A stretch of 64,000 nt of DNA, taken from the NCBI RefSeq assembly GCF_016765655.2, contig NZ_CP086106.1, positions 2,910,501 to 2,974,500 of the forward strand, given 5' to 3'. The position numbers were made by a program, and so were the translations under genes. Shown piece after piece: positions 35,754 to 44,251 of the stretch. This DNA comes from Skermanella mucosa. Lineage in GTDB: Bacteria; Pseudomonadota; Alphaproteobacteria; Azospirillales; Azospirillaceae. The notes below the pieces were generated by a model. It was not told where the DNA came from. It saw nothing but the letters and a program-made list of their open reading frames with translations, and made no database searches. The first letter of the stretch is position 1. The number at the start of each line of letters is the position of its first letter.

Positions 35754-36397
35754 CGCTGGATTTCGATGGCGACCGGATCGCGCTGACCGACCTGGAGCGC
35801 GACGCGCTGACGGAGATCATCAATATCGGCGTCAGCCGGGCCGCCAAGAACCTGGGCCGGATGGTCAAGGACCAGGTCCACCTGTCGGTCCCCCGCACCG
35901 AGATCATGAGCCGCGACCAGGCCGTCGGCTGGCTTTCCCACCGGGAAAACAGCAGCCTTGTCGCCGTCGGGCAGAACTTCCGCGGTTCCTTCTCCGGCCA
36001 GGCCCTGCTCATCTTTCCCGAAGCGAAGAGCCTGGAACTGGTCCGCACCATCCTGGACGACGGATTGTCGCTGGAAGAGATCGTGGACCTGGAGCAGGAG
36101 GCGCTTGCCGAAGTCGGCAACGTGGTGCTTAACGGATGCCTGGTCGTCATGGCCAACATGCTCAAGCAGGCGCTCGACATGTCGCTTCCCCGCGTGATGC
36201 GCGGCAGCAGCCAGGTCGTGCTCCTGGGAGGCAATGCGGACGACCCGGGCGAGCTGGTCCTTTTCCTGACGATCGATTTCGCTGTCCGCGCCCGAAACAT
36301 CAACGGCTACATCGCCCTTTTCATGGATTTCCCGTCGCTCAGCGCGATCAAGTCGCTGATCAGCGACTATATCGACGGGTTCGAAGACAAAGAATGA
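35750..36397 (+). CDS. cheC: CheC-family CheY-P phosphatase
   Basis: The protein has 215 residues with two pseudo-symmetric CheC active-site motifs E-x2-N: ALTEIINIGVSRAAKNLG and ALAEVGNVVLNGCLVVMAN. The intact E and N pairs in both suggest real phosphatase activity. It would dephosphorylate the receiver protein encoded just upstream. CheC is uncommon in alphaproteobacteria, which normally use a phosphate sink, and here there is no CheD. It overlaps the downstream kinase gene by four bases. Confidence 0.88.
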   Translation: MTLDFDGDRIALTDLERDALTEIINIGVSRAAKNLGRMVKDQVHLSVPRTEIMSRDQAVGWLSHRENSSLVAVGQNFRGSFSGQALLIFPEAKSLELVRTILDDGLSLEEIVDLEQEALAEVGNVVLNGCLVVMANMLKQALDMSLPRVMRGSSQVVLLGGNADDPGELVLFLTIDFAVRARNINGYIALFMDFPSLSAIKSLISDYIDGFEDKE

Positions 36398-37821
36398 GCC
36401 CCTCGTCCGACTCCATCCAGCACAAGAACCATGTCATGGATGCGCTCGACTCTGGAATCGTCATCCTGGGCGGAGACCACCGGGTCTTGACCTGGAACGT
36501 CTGGATGGAGCGCGCCACCGACGTGGCGCAGACGACCCTGATCGGGCGATCCATCTGGGACGTGTTCCCGGCGCTGCTCGACACCCGGTTCAGCGACGCG
36601 ATCGGCGACGCGCTCCACGCCGGGGCGTCCAGCATCCTCACCCACTCGCTGCACTCCAGGCTGCTTCCCCTGCACCTTCCGGACGGGCGGCCGCTGCTTC
36701 ACGACCTGATCATACGGCCCCTGCCCTCCCAATCCGGCCGGCAATGCCTCATCCAGGTCAAGGACGTGACGGTGACCGTCGAGCGCGAACGCCTGCTGCG
36801 CGAACGGCGCGATGCGAAATACAGGGCGGTCGTCGACACCGCGCAGGACGCCATCGTCACGACCGATGCCGGGGGCACGGTGCAATGGATGAACTCGGCC
36901 GCGGAGCGCACCTTCGCCATGGCCTCCCAGGACGCGGTCGGGCGGGACATCACCCATCTGCTCTCGCCCGGCGGGGATGTCCCGTGGCCGCGCAACCTGG
37001 AGGCCCTGGCGCTGCGGGAATCGTCCGCGCAACCGGTCGAGCTGACGGTTGAGCGCCATGACGGCACGGTGCTGAACCTGGAGCTCTCGCTTGCCCGCTG
37101 GCAGAGCGAGAACCGCAACTTCTTGACCGGCATCCTGCGGGACGTTACGGAGCGGAGACGGGTTCGGGACGCGCTGGAACAGGCCGTGGCCGACAAGACG
37201 GTGCTCCTCCGGGAGATCAACCACCGGGTCAAGAACAGCCTGCAACTTGTCTCGGGACTGCTGAACCTCCAGATGGCGAGCCTCGTCGACAAGTCGGCCC
37301 GCTCGCTGCTCAAGGAAGCCTCCGACCGGATTGCCGCGGTGGCACGGGTGCATCATCGTCTTTACCAGACCGACAGGTTCCGCACCCTCGACTTCGCGGC
37401 GTTCCTTGATGAAATGTGCGACGACCTGATCAAGGCATCGGGCGAGCGCGTCTGCGATATCCATCTCGCGACCGAACCGCTGGAAGTCAGCATCGACCAC
37501 GCCGCCCCGCTCGGCCTGATCACCAACGAGCTGATCACCAACGCGATCAAGCATCGGGGTGCCGATCCCGCCGTCATAAAGGTCACTCTGGAGTGCTGGC
37601 CTGACGGCTACGCCCTGACGGTGAGCGACCAGGGGCCGGGACTTCCCCCCGGCTTCGACGCCGCCAAGTCCAGGACCCTCGGCATGCGCATCGTCACGGC
37701 CCTGACCCGCCAGATCGGAGGCACGCTGGAGATCCCGCCGGTAGCCCGCGGAACCACCTTCCGCATCACCGTGTCCGGTCACCAGCACTCCTGCACCGAT
37801 CCGGAGGACGGCGCTCCCTGA
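36394..37821 (+). CDS. PAS-PAS-HisKA_2 sensor histidine kinase
   Basis: The protein has 475 residues and is cytoplasmic, with no membrane segment. PAS domain 1 about residues 14-125 (GIVILGGDHRVLTWNVWMER) and PAS 2 about 146-260 (VDTAQDAIVTTDAGGTVQWMN). The HisKA_2 phospho-acceptor His lies in LLREINHRVKNSLQLVSGLL. The ATPase domain has GLITNELITNAIKH and VSDQGPGLPPGF. HisKA_2 kinases in alphaproteobacteria often feed response regulators of stress pathways. Its overlap with cheC ties it to the cluster and suggests a second phospho-input to one of the two receivers (inference). Confidence 0.88.
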   Translation: MSPSSDSIQHKNHVMDALDSGIVILGGDHRVLTWNVWMERATDVAQTTLIGRSIWDVFPALLDTRFSDAIGDALHAGASSILTHSLHSRLLPLHLPDGRPLLHDLIIRPLPSQSGRQCLIQVKDVTVTVERERLLRERRDAKYRAVVDTAQDAIVTTDAGGTVQWMNSAAERTFAMASQDAVGRDITHLLSPGGDVPWPRNLEALALRESSAQPVELTVERHDGTVLNLELSLARWQSENRNFLTGILRDVTERRRVRDALEQAVADKTVLLREINHRVKNSLQLVSGLLNLQMASLVDKSARSLLKEASDRIAAVARVHHRLYQTDRFRTLDFAAFLDEMCDDLIKASGERVCDIHLATEPLEVSIDHAAPLGLITNELITNAIKHRGADPAVIKVTLECWPDGYALTVSDQGPGLPPGFDAAKSRTLGMRIVTALTRQIGGTLEIPPVARGTTFRITVSGHQHSCTDPEDGAP

Positions 37822-38011
37822 GCGATCGTTGATCGGCAATAGGTCATCGTCAGCTGGCCGGCAAGCGGTATAATATGTGGTAAAAGCCGGCTCCGCCAAG
37901 CCTCGACTGAAGCCGCAGCAGGAAAATCGGCCAAGTTTTCCAGCATAAGGAAAATGCAGTTTCAGTGCTGGAGCCGTTCATCCTGCCAGCCGAATCTCTG
38001 TCCGCATTATC

Positions 38012-38428
38012 TTGCCCAAAACCACATGGGCGTTACGTTTTCACGGACCTGAACATTGTCCAATCCCCTTGACGAGCTACTTCATCCACGACCGTGAAAC
38101 ACCGGACCTGTGCGATGAGGCAGCAGTGAAAAAATCCGTATATAACTCGACGCCGAGGCAGGTCCGCGAAGAATTGGACGCGCTGCCTGCCGACGAGCGG
38201 CTGGTCATCATGCTGGTTTGCGTCGAAGGCTTGAGCTACCAGGAAGCGGCGTCGAAGCTCTTCACGTCCGTGGAAGCGATCAAGACGCGCCTGCTTCGCG
38301 GCCGCCTTACATTGATGACGAAGCTGGCCGGCAAAGAGCAATGCCTTGCGCGATCCGACATCGTCCGCCATCGCGGAGATGGGCGAAAGCAGGAAATCTT
38401 CGACAGCCCCGCTCCGGACGGAACCTGA
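38012..38428 (+). pseudogene. Truncated ECF sigma factor (region 4 only)
   Basis: Residues about 45-105 match sigma-70 region 4 (ELDALPADERLVIMLVCVEG, LSYQEAASKLFTSVEAIKTR, LLRGRLTLMTKL). They resemble the intact ECF sigma at 39886-40401 (LPADQRAALMLVCVDGLSYQ). Region 2, needed for -10 recognition and core binding, is absent; the sequence before residue 45 is not sigma-like. The only start codons are weak (TTG 38012 or internal GTG). It is probably the decayed remnant of a duplicated sigma gene, though a region-4-only decoy cannot be excluded. Confidence 0.7.
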
Positions 38429-39008
38429 AAGCGATCGTACCTTTGGACAGGGCTCTTTCACGATCGTAGGATGTCCGCTATCGTTCTGGAGTGCGGACTG
38501 GGATTTGACATGCCGGATCATTTCGATCCGGCATGTCAAAAAAGGATAGCCGGGAATACCCAGTTCTCCGAGTCGTCATATATATGGGCGATAGGTCAAG
38601 AGGGGGATGAACTGAAACGAAGGCCCGGCGGCTACATGGATGAAGCTGGAATTTGATCGCCAACCCGGTCCAGGCGTTTCCCTGGCGGTTCAATGCGAAA
38701 TTCGGCGATGACAAATTTTTGTACCATGGGGGAAACAGTTGCATTCTGAATCGTCATAAGTCTAGCTTCCGATAATCCGGACCAATTTCGCTGAGAGGCC
38801 CTACTTCATGGTATGCCCCACCGCGCTTCAAACTTCCGGTACTGACAGAGCTCCCCAACCGAAGCAATGGTTGCCCGGAGCCATGTCAGCCAATTACCGG
38901 AACATTGATCCAGACCACATGTTGAACTGATTTCAGAGAGATGATTGCGGCGCCATCCATCCGGTTATCCGTAGTATTTGGCAACGCCCGATCCGCAGGA
39001 GAAGTTTT
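38429..39008. other. Intergenic region between decayed sigma and anti-sigma fragments
   Basis: There are 580 bp without a supported gene. It holds a perfect 16-bp-stem hairpin (38504-38540). A GGAAAC-N15-CGTC pattern at 38731-38755 resembles an ECF-type promoter (weak evidence). GCAGGAG precedes the next frame as a ribosome-binding site. Confidence 0.45.
38504..38540. repeat. Perfect 16-bp inverted repeat hairpin
   Basis: TTTGACATGCCGGATC and GATCCGGCATGTCAAA are exact reverse complements around the five-base loop ATTTC. No T-run follows on either strand, arguing against a simple terminator. It stands in an otherwise gene-free region. Confidence 0.85.
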
Positions 39009-39317
39009 ATGCACGATCTGCTTGTCGCGGGACAGCTCTACAGCACCGTTGAGGGCAGCCTGGATGAAGGCCTGATCATGGCTTATGTCGATGGTGAGCT
39101 GGACCAGGATGGGCGAAGCTATGTGGAGGGCTTGCTCGCCGGCAACGCCGAGGCGAGGGAATTGGCGGAACTCCTGCGTTTGAGCTCAACCCTGGTAAGG
39201 TCCGCCTTCGTCGAGGCACCCGAGATGCCCATGGCCCGCCTTTCGGTCGTTCCGTCGCAGACCTCCGGCCCCTCAAGGCCGACGATGCGGAGCAGACGCA
39301 TGCAAAGGAACGCTTGA
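39009..39317 (+). pseudogene. Truncated anti-sigma factor (N-terminal domain only)
   Basis: The protein has 102 residues. DEGLIMAYVDGELDQDGRSY and ELAELLRLSSTLVRSAFVEAP parallel the N-terminus of the intact anti-sigma at 40555-41316 (DEILVAYVDEELP, RETAALLRSAFPEEEP). The paralogue continues with a membrane helix and periplasmic domain; here a stop follows the arginine-rich SRRMQRNA. A soluble anti-sigma is possible, but its neighbour is a broken sigma gene, so decay of a duplicated sigma/anti-sigma pair is the better reading. Confidence 0.7.
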
Positions 39318-39885
39318 TCGAAGCCGGCGGCCGACTGTTCCGCATTTTCCGTCTCCTCGACGGGGCCGGATGGGCATGCATAGGCCGGAGCTTGCATCTT
39401 GATGGCGTATGTATGAGCAGCCATCAAGCCTTATGAAGTTTTCGCATAAGTGTATTTTTGTTTAAATCGGTCTGGTTGGCTTTGCCGCGAACAAGTCGAC
39501 TCAACCGGCTCATGTGCCCGGCGCAATCTCCTAGAACTTACCGACTTCCACCGTTGGTAATAGATAAAGCGGAGAACAGTCTTATTTATCTAGCCTTCGT
39601 ATATGATCTATAGCAACCCACCCACTGCCAGCAGGGCACTTGATTCAGTAACGCTGAATGTGTTTTCCATTTTATAGATTTTTTTCTAGAATGGCTGGAT
39701 GGTGCCGTGTCACAAGGAAATTCGTCCTCCTGCAAAAAGTGGGTAGCTCTGAAGTCCCTCCAGGCGAATCCCCAAATTTATCATAACATTTCCCCATTAA
39801 GCATCTGCCAGGATCGAAACGGCCGAGGCGCCGCCGCGATCTCACTTAATAATTCCGAGTGGTACTGGAACTGGGTGGCGGGGCC
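39318..39885. other. A/T-richer intergenic region upstream of the ECF sigma gene
   Basis: There are 568 bp with no supported gene. Base composition is lower in G+C than the flanks (for example 39420-39480 and 39570-39680). It presumably contains the sigma operon promoter; no consensus could be picked with confidence. Confidence 0.4.
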
Positions 39886-40401
39886 GTGAGAGACAAGATT
39901 GTTGCCATTCTGCCGAAGTTGCAACGCTTTGCACGGGTCCTGACGGGGTCGCGGGATGCCGGGGACGAGTTGGTGCAGCGGGCCTGCGAACGCCTCCTGC
40001 GCAAGCCGGAGGCATACGACGGCATACTTTGCCTGGAAAGCTGGATGTACCGGGTGATCAACAATGCCTGGATCGACGAGAAGCGCAGCGCGCGCAACAA
40101 GCTGTCCGATCCGATCGAAGCCGGCATGGAGATCGTCGGCGAGAACGGCGAGAACACGATCGACGTTCGATCCACCCTGGCCCGGGTACGCCTGGAAATG
40201 GCGCGGCTGCCGGCGGACCAGCGGGCTGCCTTGATGCTCGTCTGCGTCGACGGGCTGAGCTACCAGGAAGCGGCGAGCGTCCTTGGAATACCGATCGGCA
40301 CGCTGATGAGCCGGCTTGCCCGCGCCCGCCTCGCCCTCGCGGAAAGGATGCGGCAGGCCCATTCCGGCACCGCCTGCACTCCCGTGGGCAAAGTTGGCTG
40401 A
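39886..40401 (+). CDS. ECF-family RNA polymerase sigma factor
   Basis: The protein has about 171 residues. Region 2: ILPKLQRFARVLTGSRDAGDELVQRACERLL and SWMYRVINNAWIDEKRSARN. Region 4: EMARLPADQRAALMLVCVDG, LSYQEAASVLGIPIGTLMSR. A GTG start at 39886 was chosen because GGCGGGG precedes it; GTG 39859 is an alternative. It is followed, after 153 bp, by a membrane anti-sigma gene. The stress sensed is unknown. The T2SS genes start 126 bp after the anti-sigma on the same strand, so control of secretion is conceivable (inference). Confidence 0.88.
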   Translation: MRDKIVAILPKLQRFARVLTGSRDAGDELVQRACERLLRKPEAYDGILCLESWMYRVINNAWIDEKRSARNKLSDPIEAGMEIVGENGENTIDVRSTLARVRLEMARLPADQRAALMLVCVDGLSYQEAASVLGIPIGTLMSRLARARLALAERMRQAHSGTACTPVGKVG

Positions 40402-40554
40402 GCCTCTAAAGAATTCGACACTCTTCCAGAGTGGATGAGCGAAGATCAAGATCGAGTAACGCCGGAATCGGCGACCATGGAGGGGTGATCGGCTGGCCGC
40501 CAGGACCCGGCTGCTTCAACGGAGAAGGCTCCCGGCGATGCCCCTGCGTACGGA

Positions 40555-41316
40555 ATGTCCATGATAGAACTGACAGATGAAATCCTCGTCGCCTATGTCG
40601 ACGAGGAATTGCCCCTAGAGACAAGGTTGGCCGTAGAGGCCGGCATTGCCCGTGATCCCGTCGCGCAGTCCAAGGTCAGGGACATGCGCGAGACCGCCGC
40701 CCTGCTGCGGTCCGCCTTTCCGGAAGAAGAGCCCAGGGACGGCAGGGACAATATCGTCCTGCTCAAGCCCAGGCCGAGGTCCGGCTTCGCCAAGAACCCC
40801 ATCCTCCTGGCGGGCCTCGGGGCGGCCGCCATGGTCGCCCTGGTCGTCGGCACCGGTCTCTCCTCGCTTCCGTCGCACGGCGGGCGCGCCGACTTCATGG
40901 CCGACGTCGCGGCCTATCATTCGGTATACGCAGCGGAAACGGAACATCTGGCCGAAGTCCCGGCATCGCGGAAGGACCATATCGAGGAATGGCTGGGTGC
41001 CCGCATCGGACTCCAGTTCACGGTTCCCGACCTCTCGTCCGAGGGTTGGATCTTCGAAGGCGGCAGGTTGCTCGCGGAAGCCGATCAGCCGATCGCGCAG
41101 CTGCTCTATTCCGCCCCGCACCGGCAACCGATCGCGCTGTGCATCACCAAGTCCGACCGGACGGAGAGCGATCCGGCCCGGTACGATCCGGGGAAAGGAC
41201 TGAAGGTTGCCGCATGGGATGATAGCGGGTACCTATACATCGTAGTGGGCGCCCTTGCTCCGACCGAACTCGATCGACTTACGCAGGAGGTCAGGGATCA
41301 CTTCCAGCATGCCTGA
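40555..41316 (+). CDS. Membrane-anchored anti-sigma factor
   Basis: The protein has 253 residues. Cytoplasmic N-terminus (about 1-75) of the anti-sigma type (TDEILVAYVDEELPLETRLA) without the His-Cys zinc motif. One membrane helix lies at about 80-102 (NPILLAGLGAAAMVALVVGTGL). A periplasmic domain of about 150 residues with RKDHIEEWLGARIGLQFTVPDL and FEGGRLLAEADQPIAQLLY resembles the sensor part of RpoE-type anti-sigma proteins in Azospirillum-like bacteria. It would hold the upstream ECF sigma inactive until an envelope signal. ATG 40561 is an alternative start. Confidence 0.82.
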   Translation: MSMIELTDEILVAYVDEELPLETRLAVEAGIARDPVAQSKVRDMRETAALLRSAFPEEEPRDGRDNIVLLKPRPRSGFAKNPILLAGLGAAAMVALVVGTGLSSLPSHGGRADFMADVAAYHSVYAAETEHLAEVPASRKDHIEEWLGARIGLQFTVPDLSSEGWIFEGGRLLAEADQPIAQLLYSAPHRQPIALCITKSDRTESDPARYDPGKGLKVAAWDDSGYLYIVVGALAPTELDRLTQEVRDHFQHA

Positions 41317-41442
41317 TAAGCGAATTCGAGTGTCCGGTCTCTTTGGTGGCATCACGGCGGAAACGGCCCGTCCGCCGGAATACGCCACCGACCAGATCGT
41401 CATCGCATCGAGGGCACTGCCTAGTCAAAGCTGGAGGAAGTC

Positions 41443-41964
41443 ATGGGGAATCCCCGCCAAGAGGCTCAAAGCCTGAAAGCAATCCGTCCGATGGCCGGAC
41501 GCCGGATACCCGACCGCCGGATACCCGACCGCCTGACGGGTAACCGGAAGCGTCCGTCAGCGGCTGACGGCTTTACCCTCCTGGAACTGCTGGTCGTGCT
41601 CGTCATCCTCGGGCTTCTGGCGTCGGTCACCGCCCCGGCCGTCGCGCGTTACCTCAGCGGAGCCAAGGTGGACGCTGCGAAGTTGCAGATCCAGAACCTG
41701 TCGACCACTCTCGACATGTACCGGCTGGATACGGGAAGCTATCCGTCCCAGCAGGACGGATTGAAGGCCCTGGTCGAGCGCCCGTCGGGCGCGCAGCGCT
41801 GGAACGGCCCCTATCTCCGGAAGGCCGACATGATCAAGGACCCCTGGGGTCAGGAGTACAGATACCGGACCCCGGGAGAGCGGGCCGAGGTCGAAGTGTT
41901 CACGCTGGGCGCGGACAAGGCGGTCGGCGGCACCGGGGAGAACCAGGATCTGGGCAGCTGGTGA
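41443..41964 (+). CDS. gspG: Type II secretion major pseudopilin GspG
   Basis: The protein has 173 residues. The prepilin cleavage site is G-FTLLELLVVLVILGLLA at residues 43/44, followed by the GspG fold with YRLDTGSYPSQQDGLKALVERP, the DPWGQEYRYRTPG calcium-loop region and SW at the end. The start at 41443 has a strong GGAGGAAG ribosome-binding site, giving a 43-residue leader, far longer than the usual 6-10. The leader contains a duplicated RRIPD unit from a 15-bp tandem repeat. GspG builds the pseudopilus. First of a gspGHIJ block. Confidence 0.95.
   Translation: MGNPRQEAQSLKAIRPMAGRRIPDRRIPDRLTGNRKRPSAADGFTLLELLVVLVILGLLASVTAPAVARYLSGAKVDAAKLQIQNLSTTLDMYRLDTGSYPSQQDGLKALVERPSGAQRWNGPYLRKADMIKDPWGQEYRYRTPGERAEVEVFTLGADKAVGGTGENQDLGSW
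41501..41530. repeat. Two perfect tandem 15-bp repeats in gspG leader
   Basis: GCCGGATACCCGACC occurs twice back to back inside the pre-cleavage leader of gspG, encoding the repeated RRIPD. Slippage here would change leader length by five residues without a frameshift. Confidence 0.9.
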
Positions 41965-41995
41965 TCCGGTCACCGATTCCCGTTCCGATCAGATC

Positions 41996-42445
41996 ATGAA
42001 ACGTTCCGCCGGCTTCACCCTGCTCGAACTGCTCGTCGTCATGACGATAGCCGGGCTGGCGATGCTGGCGGCCCCGCGCCTGGGAGGGTCGTGGGCCGAG
42101 GGCGCGAAGGAGAGAGCCGCCGTCCGGGAGCTGGGGGCGGCGATGTCCCGCGCCCGCTACATGGCGACGGCGACGCGAAGCCCGGTCGAAGTGCAGTTCG
42201 ACCTGACGGCCCGCGAATGGCGGATCCAGCCCGGCGGGAAGGGGGGGCGCCTGCCCGGCTCGGATGTCCGGGTCCTCGGAATCGACGGCGGCGCGCCGGG
42301 CGACGCCGCCACGCCCGCGATCCGATTCTATCCCGACGGGGGCTCTTCGGGCGGGACCGTCCTCCTGGATCTGCCCGCCGCCAGCCGCGGGCAGGCACGG
42401 ATCGCGGCTGACTGGCTGAGCGGCAGGATCCAGGTCGATGATTGA
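41996..42445 (+). CDS. gspH: Type II secretion minor pseudopilin GspH
   Basis: The protein has 149 residues. Short leader then prepilin site G-FTLLELLVVMTIAGLAML at residues 6/7. The GspH/FimT beta domain has AMSRARYMATATRSPVEVQFD and AIRFYPDGGSSGGTVLL. Minor pseudopilin near the tip of the pseudopilus. It begins 31 bp after gspG and overlaps gspI by eight bases. Confidence 0.9.
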   Translation: MKRSAGFTLLELLVVMTIAGLAMLAAPRLGGSWAEGAKERAAVRELGAAMSRARYMATATRSPVEVQFDLTAREWRIQPGGKGGRLPGSDVRVLGIDGGAPGDAATPAIRFYPDGGSSGGTVLLDLPAASRGQARIAADWLSGRIQVDD

Positions 42446-42872
42446 TGCCCCGCCTGCCCGCGGGCAGCCCCGACCCGCCGGCCGCCGTCCCGGCTTCAGC
42501 CTGATCGAGGTCCTCGTCGCGCTTGCGATCCTGGGCATCGCGCTGGGTGCCATGCTGCCGCGCCTTTCCTTCGGAAGCCTGGCGTCCGAGCGCGCCGAGC
42601 GCACCGAGGAAGCCGTGATGCTGGCGGAAAGGCTTCTGGCCGAGGTGGGGCGGACAATTCCGACGCCGTCCGGATCGCCCGTCGACGGCACCGGCCCCGA
42701 CGGGTTCTCCTGGCGCATCGAGACCTGCTGCCTGCGCACGTTGAAAGACGCCACTGCGCAGAGCACCGCCGGCATCGCCGATATCCGGGTGGAAGTGTCG
42801 TGGCTGTCCATGCGGGGCATCAGGAACATCTCGATGGTGACCCGCCGGATCGTGCCTGGGGAAGCGAGATGA
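42438..42872 (+). CDS. gspI: Type II secretion minor pseudopilin GspI
   Basis: The protein has 144 residues. A prepilin site G-FSLIEVLVALAILGIALGA follows a 19-residue leader. AVMLAERLLAEVG and DGFSWRIET match the GspI body. It forms the tip complex with GspJ and GspK. It overlaps gspH (8 bp) and gspJ (4 bp). Confidence 0.9.
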   Translation: MIDAPPARGQPRPAGRRPGFSLIEVLVALAILGIALGAMLPRLSFGSLASERAERTEEAVMLAERLLAEVGRTIPTPSGSPVDGTGPDGFSWRIETCCLRTLKDATAQSTAGIADIRVEVSWLSMRGIRNISMVTRRIVPGEAR

Positions 42873-43420
42873 CTCGCCGGCCCGGGTTCACGCTCCTGGA
42901 AATGCTGGTGGCGATGACGCTGATCTCCTTCGTCATGGTTGCCGGCCAGCAGGTGATCGCCCTTGCGGCTCGCGCCGCGGCGCCTCGGGGCGACGGCGGC
43001 CATATGTTCCTGACGCAACGCCAGATCGCCGATTGGCTGGAAACAGCCCTGCCCGTCCGGTCGGACCGGCGCGACCGCGCACCGCTGATCTTCTCCGGAG
43101 ACCAGACCTCGCTCCGCTTCGTCACGGTCCTTCCGCAACGCTTCGGCGTCGGCGGACCGAACGTCGTCACCCTGGGCGGAACGCCCGGCGGCCTGCTCGC
43201 CAGATGGCAGCCGCTTCGCCTCAGCGGCGAGCAGCGGATCGATGAACGGCTGATCCTGGAAGGCGTAGAGCGGGTCTCGTTCCGCTACTGGGACACTGTC
43301 GGCGGTTGGCGGAACGCCTGGCCCGCCGGCCAGCGCCTGCCCGACCTGGTCGAGTTGACCGTGAGCGGCGGTCCCGCCGAGGAATGGCCGCCGATCGTCG
43401 TGGCCCCGCGCAATCGCTGA
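42869..43420 (+). CDS. gspJ: Type II secretion minor pseudopilin GspJ
   Basis: The protein has 183 residues. A prepilin site G-FTLLEMLVAMTLISFVMVA follows a six-residue leader; the body has VERVSFRYWDTVGGWRNAWPAGQRLPDLVEL (about residues 129-160), typical of GspJ. Its stop lies 3 bp from the stop of the convergent gspK. Confidence 0.9.
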   Translation: MTRRPGFTLLEMLVAMTLISFVMVAGQQVIALAARAAAPRGDGGHMFLTQRQIADWLETALPVRSDRRDRAPLIFSGDQTSLRFVTVLPQRFGVGGPNVVTLGGTPGGLLARWQPLRLSGEQRIDERLILEGVERVSFRYWDTVGGWRNAWPAGQRLPDLVELTVSGGPAEEWPPIVVAPRNR

Positions 43421-43423
43421 CGG

Positions 43424-44251
43424 TTAACCGTCGATCGAGCGCCAGCCGGACCAGGCGACGGGCTGGCGCATGTCGCCGGTTATCCTGAAGGATGCCGCGC
43501 GCGTCAGCCTGATCCCGCTTGGCAGCACCGCCTCGGCCGTCACCGAGAAGATGCGCCGTCGGGAGGGCGCCACCCCGCTCAGCAGCCCGGCAGCCTCGAC
43601 CGCGCTGCCCAGACGCTGCAACCCGGGCGGTCCCACGACCGGGTCGAACTGCGCCCGGCCACTTTGGACCGTAAGGAACGGCGCCGCCGCGGCAACCAGT
43701 TCCGGGGTCATGCCAAGGACCTGCTGCAGTTCTCCCACGGTGTCGAACACCCCGTCCTTGGCACCCGCCGCCAGTCCGGCCGCGGCATACTCCGGATCCT
43801 CGGCGCCGTTCGGCCGGCGCAGATTGTCGATGTCGCGGAAATCGGCGATGCGCTCGGACAGCGCCATCGGATCCTCCGCGGTAAGGGCCGGAATGTCCCG
43901 CATCAGGTTTTCGAAAAGCAGCGCAAGCAGTTCCGGCTGGGCGCCGTTGAGGTCGATCCTGCCGTCCTCGTCCTGGATCGTCACGTGGACCGGGATGTCG
44001 TCGATGAGAAGGTCCAACTCCTGCACGCCGGCGAGGCCGGTCGCCGGCTGCACCGAACCGAGGCGCTCGACCGTCTGGAACGCCGCCTCCTCCACGGCCC
44101 CGTCGGCCGCTGCCCGGACCCGGCCCATGTCCAGGGCCCATGTGCTGCGATCTATGTCGAAGCCGGTACGCGACGCCACGATCGCGGTGAACAACCCCAC
44201 CACCATGACGATCCAGAATACCGCGATCAGGGCGAAACCGGGTCTGCGCAT
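43424..44251 (-). CDS. gspK: Type II secretion minor pseudopilin GspK
   Basis: The protein has 275 residues from the ATG that starts MRRPGFALIAVFWIVMVVGL, a GspK-type prepilin leader and helix. IQDEDGRIDLNGAQPELLALLF and RPNGAEDPEYAAAG plus GELQQVLGMTPELVAAAAPFLTVQSG are conserved GspK (T2SK helical and HhH-like) segments. It caps the pseudopilus. It is on the opposite strand to gspGHIJ and downstream of gspD with a 358-bp gap, an unusual order. Confidence 0.9.
   Translation of the reverse strand: MRRPGFALIAVFWIVMVVGLFTAIVASRTGFDIDRSTWALDMGRVRAAADGAVEEAAFQTVERLGSVQPATGLAGVQELDLLIDDIPVHVTIQDEDGRIDLNGAQPELLALLFENLMRDIPALTAEDPMALSERIADFRDIDNLRRPNGAEDPEYAAAGLAAGAKDGVFDTVGELQQVLGMTPELVAAAAPFLTVQSGRAQFDPVVGPPGLQRLGSAVEAAGLLSGVAPSRRRIFSVTAEAVLPSGIRLTRAASFRITGDMRQPVAWSGWRSIDG

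Noticed and set aside
38731-38755. ECF-type promoter GGAAAC-N15-CGTC
   Set aside because: Spacing and match are only approximate and no transcript data are available, so it is not listed as a feature.
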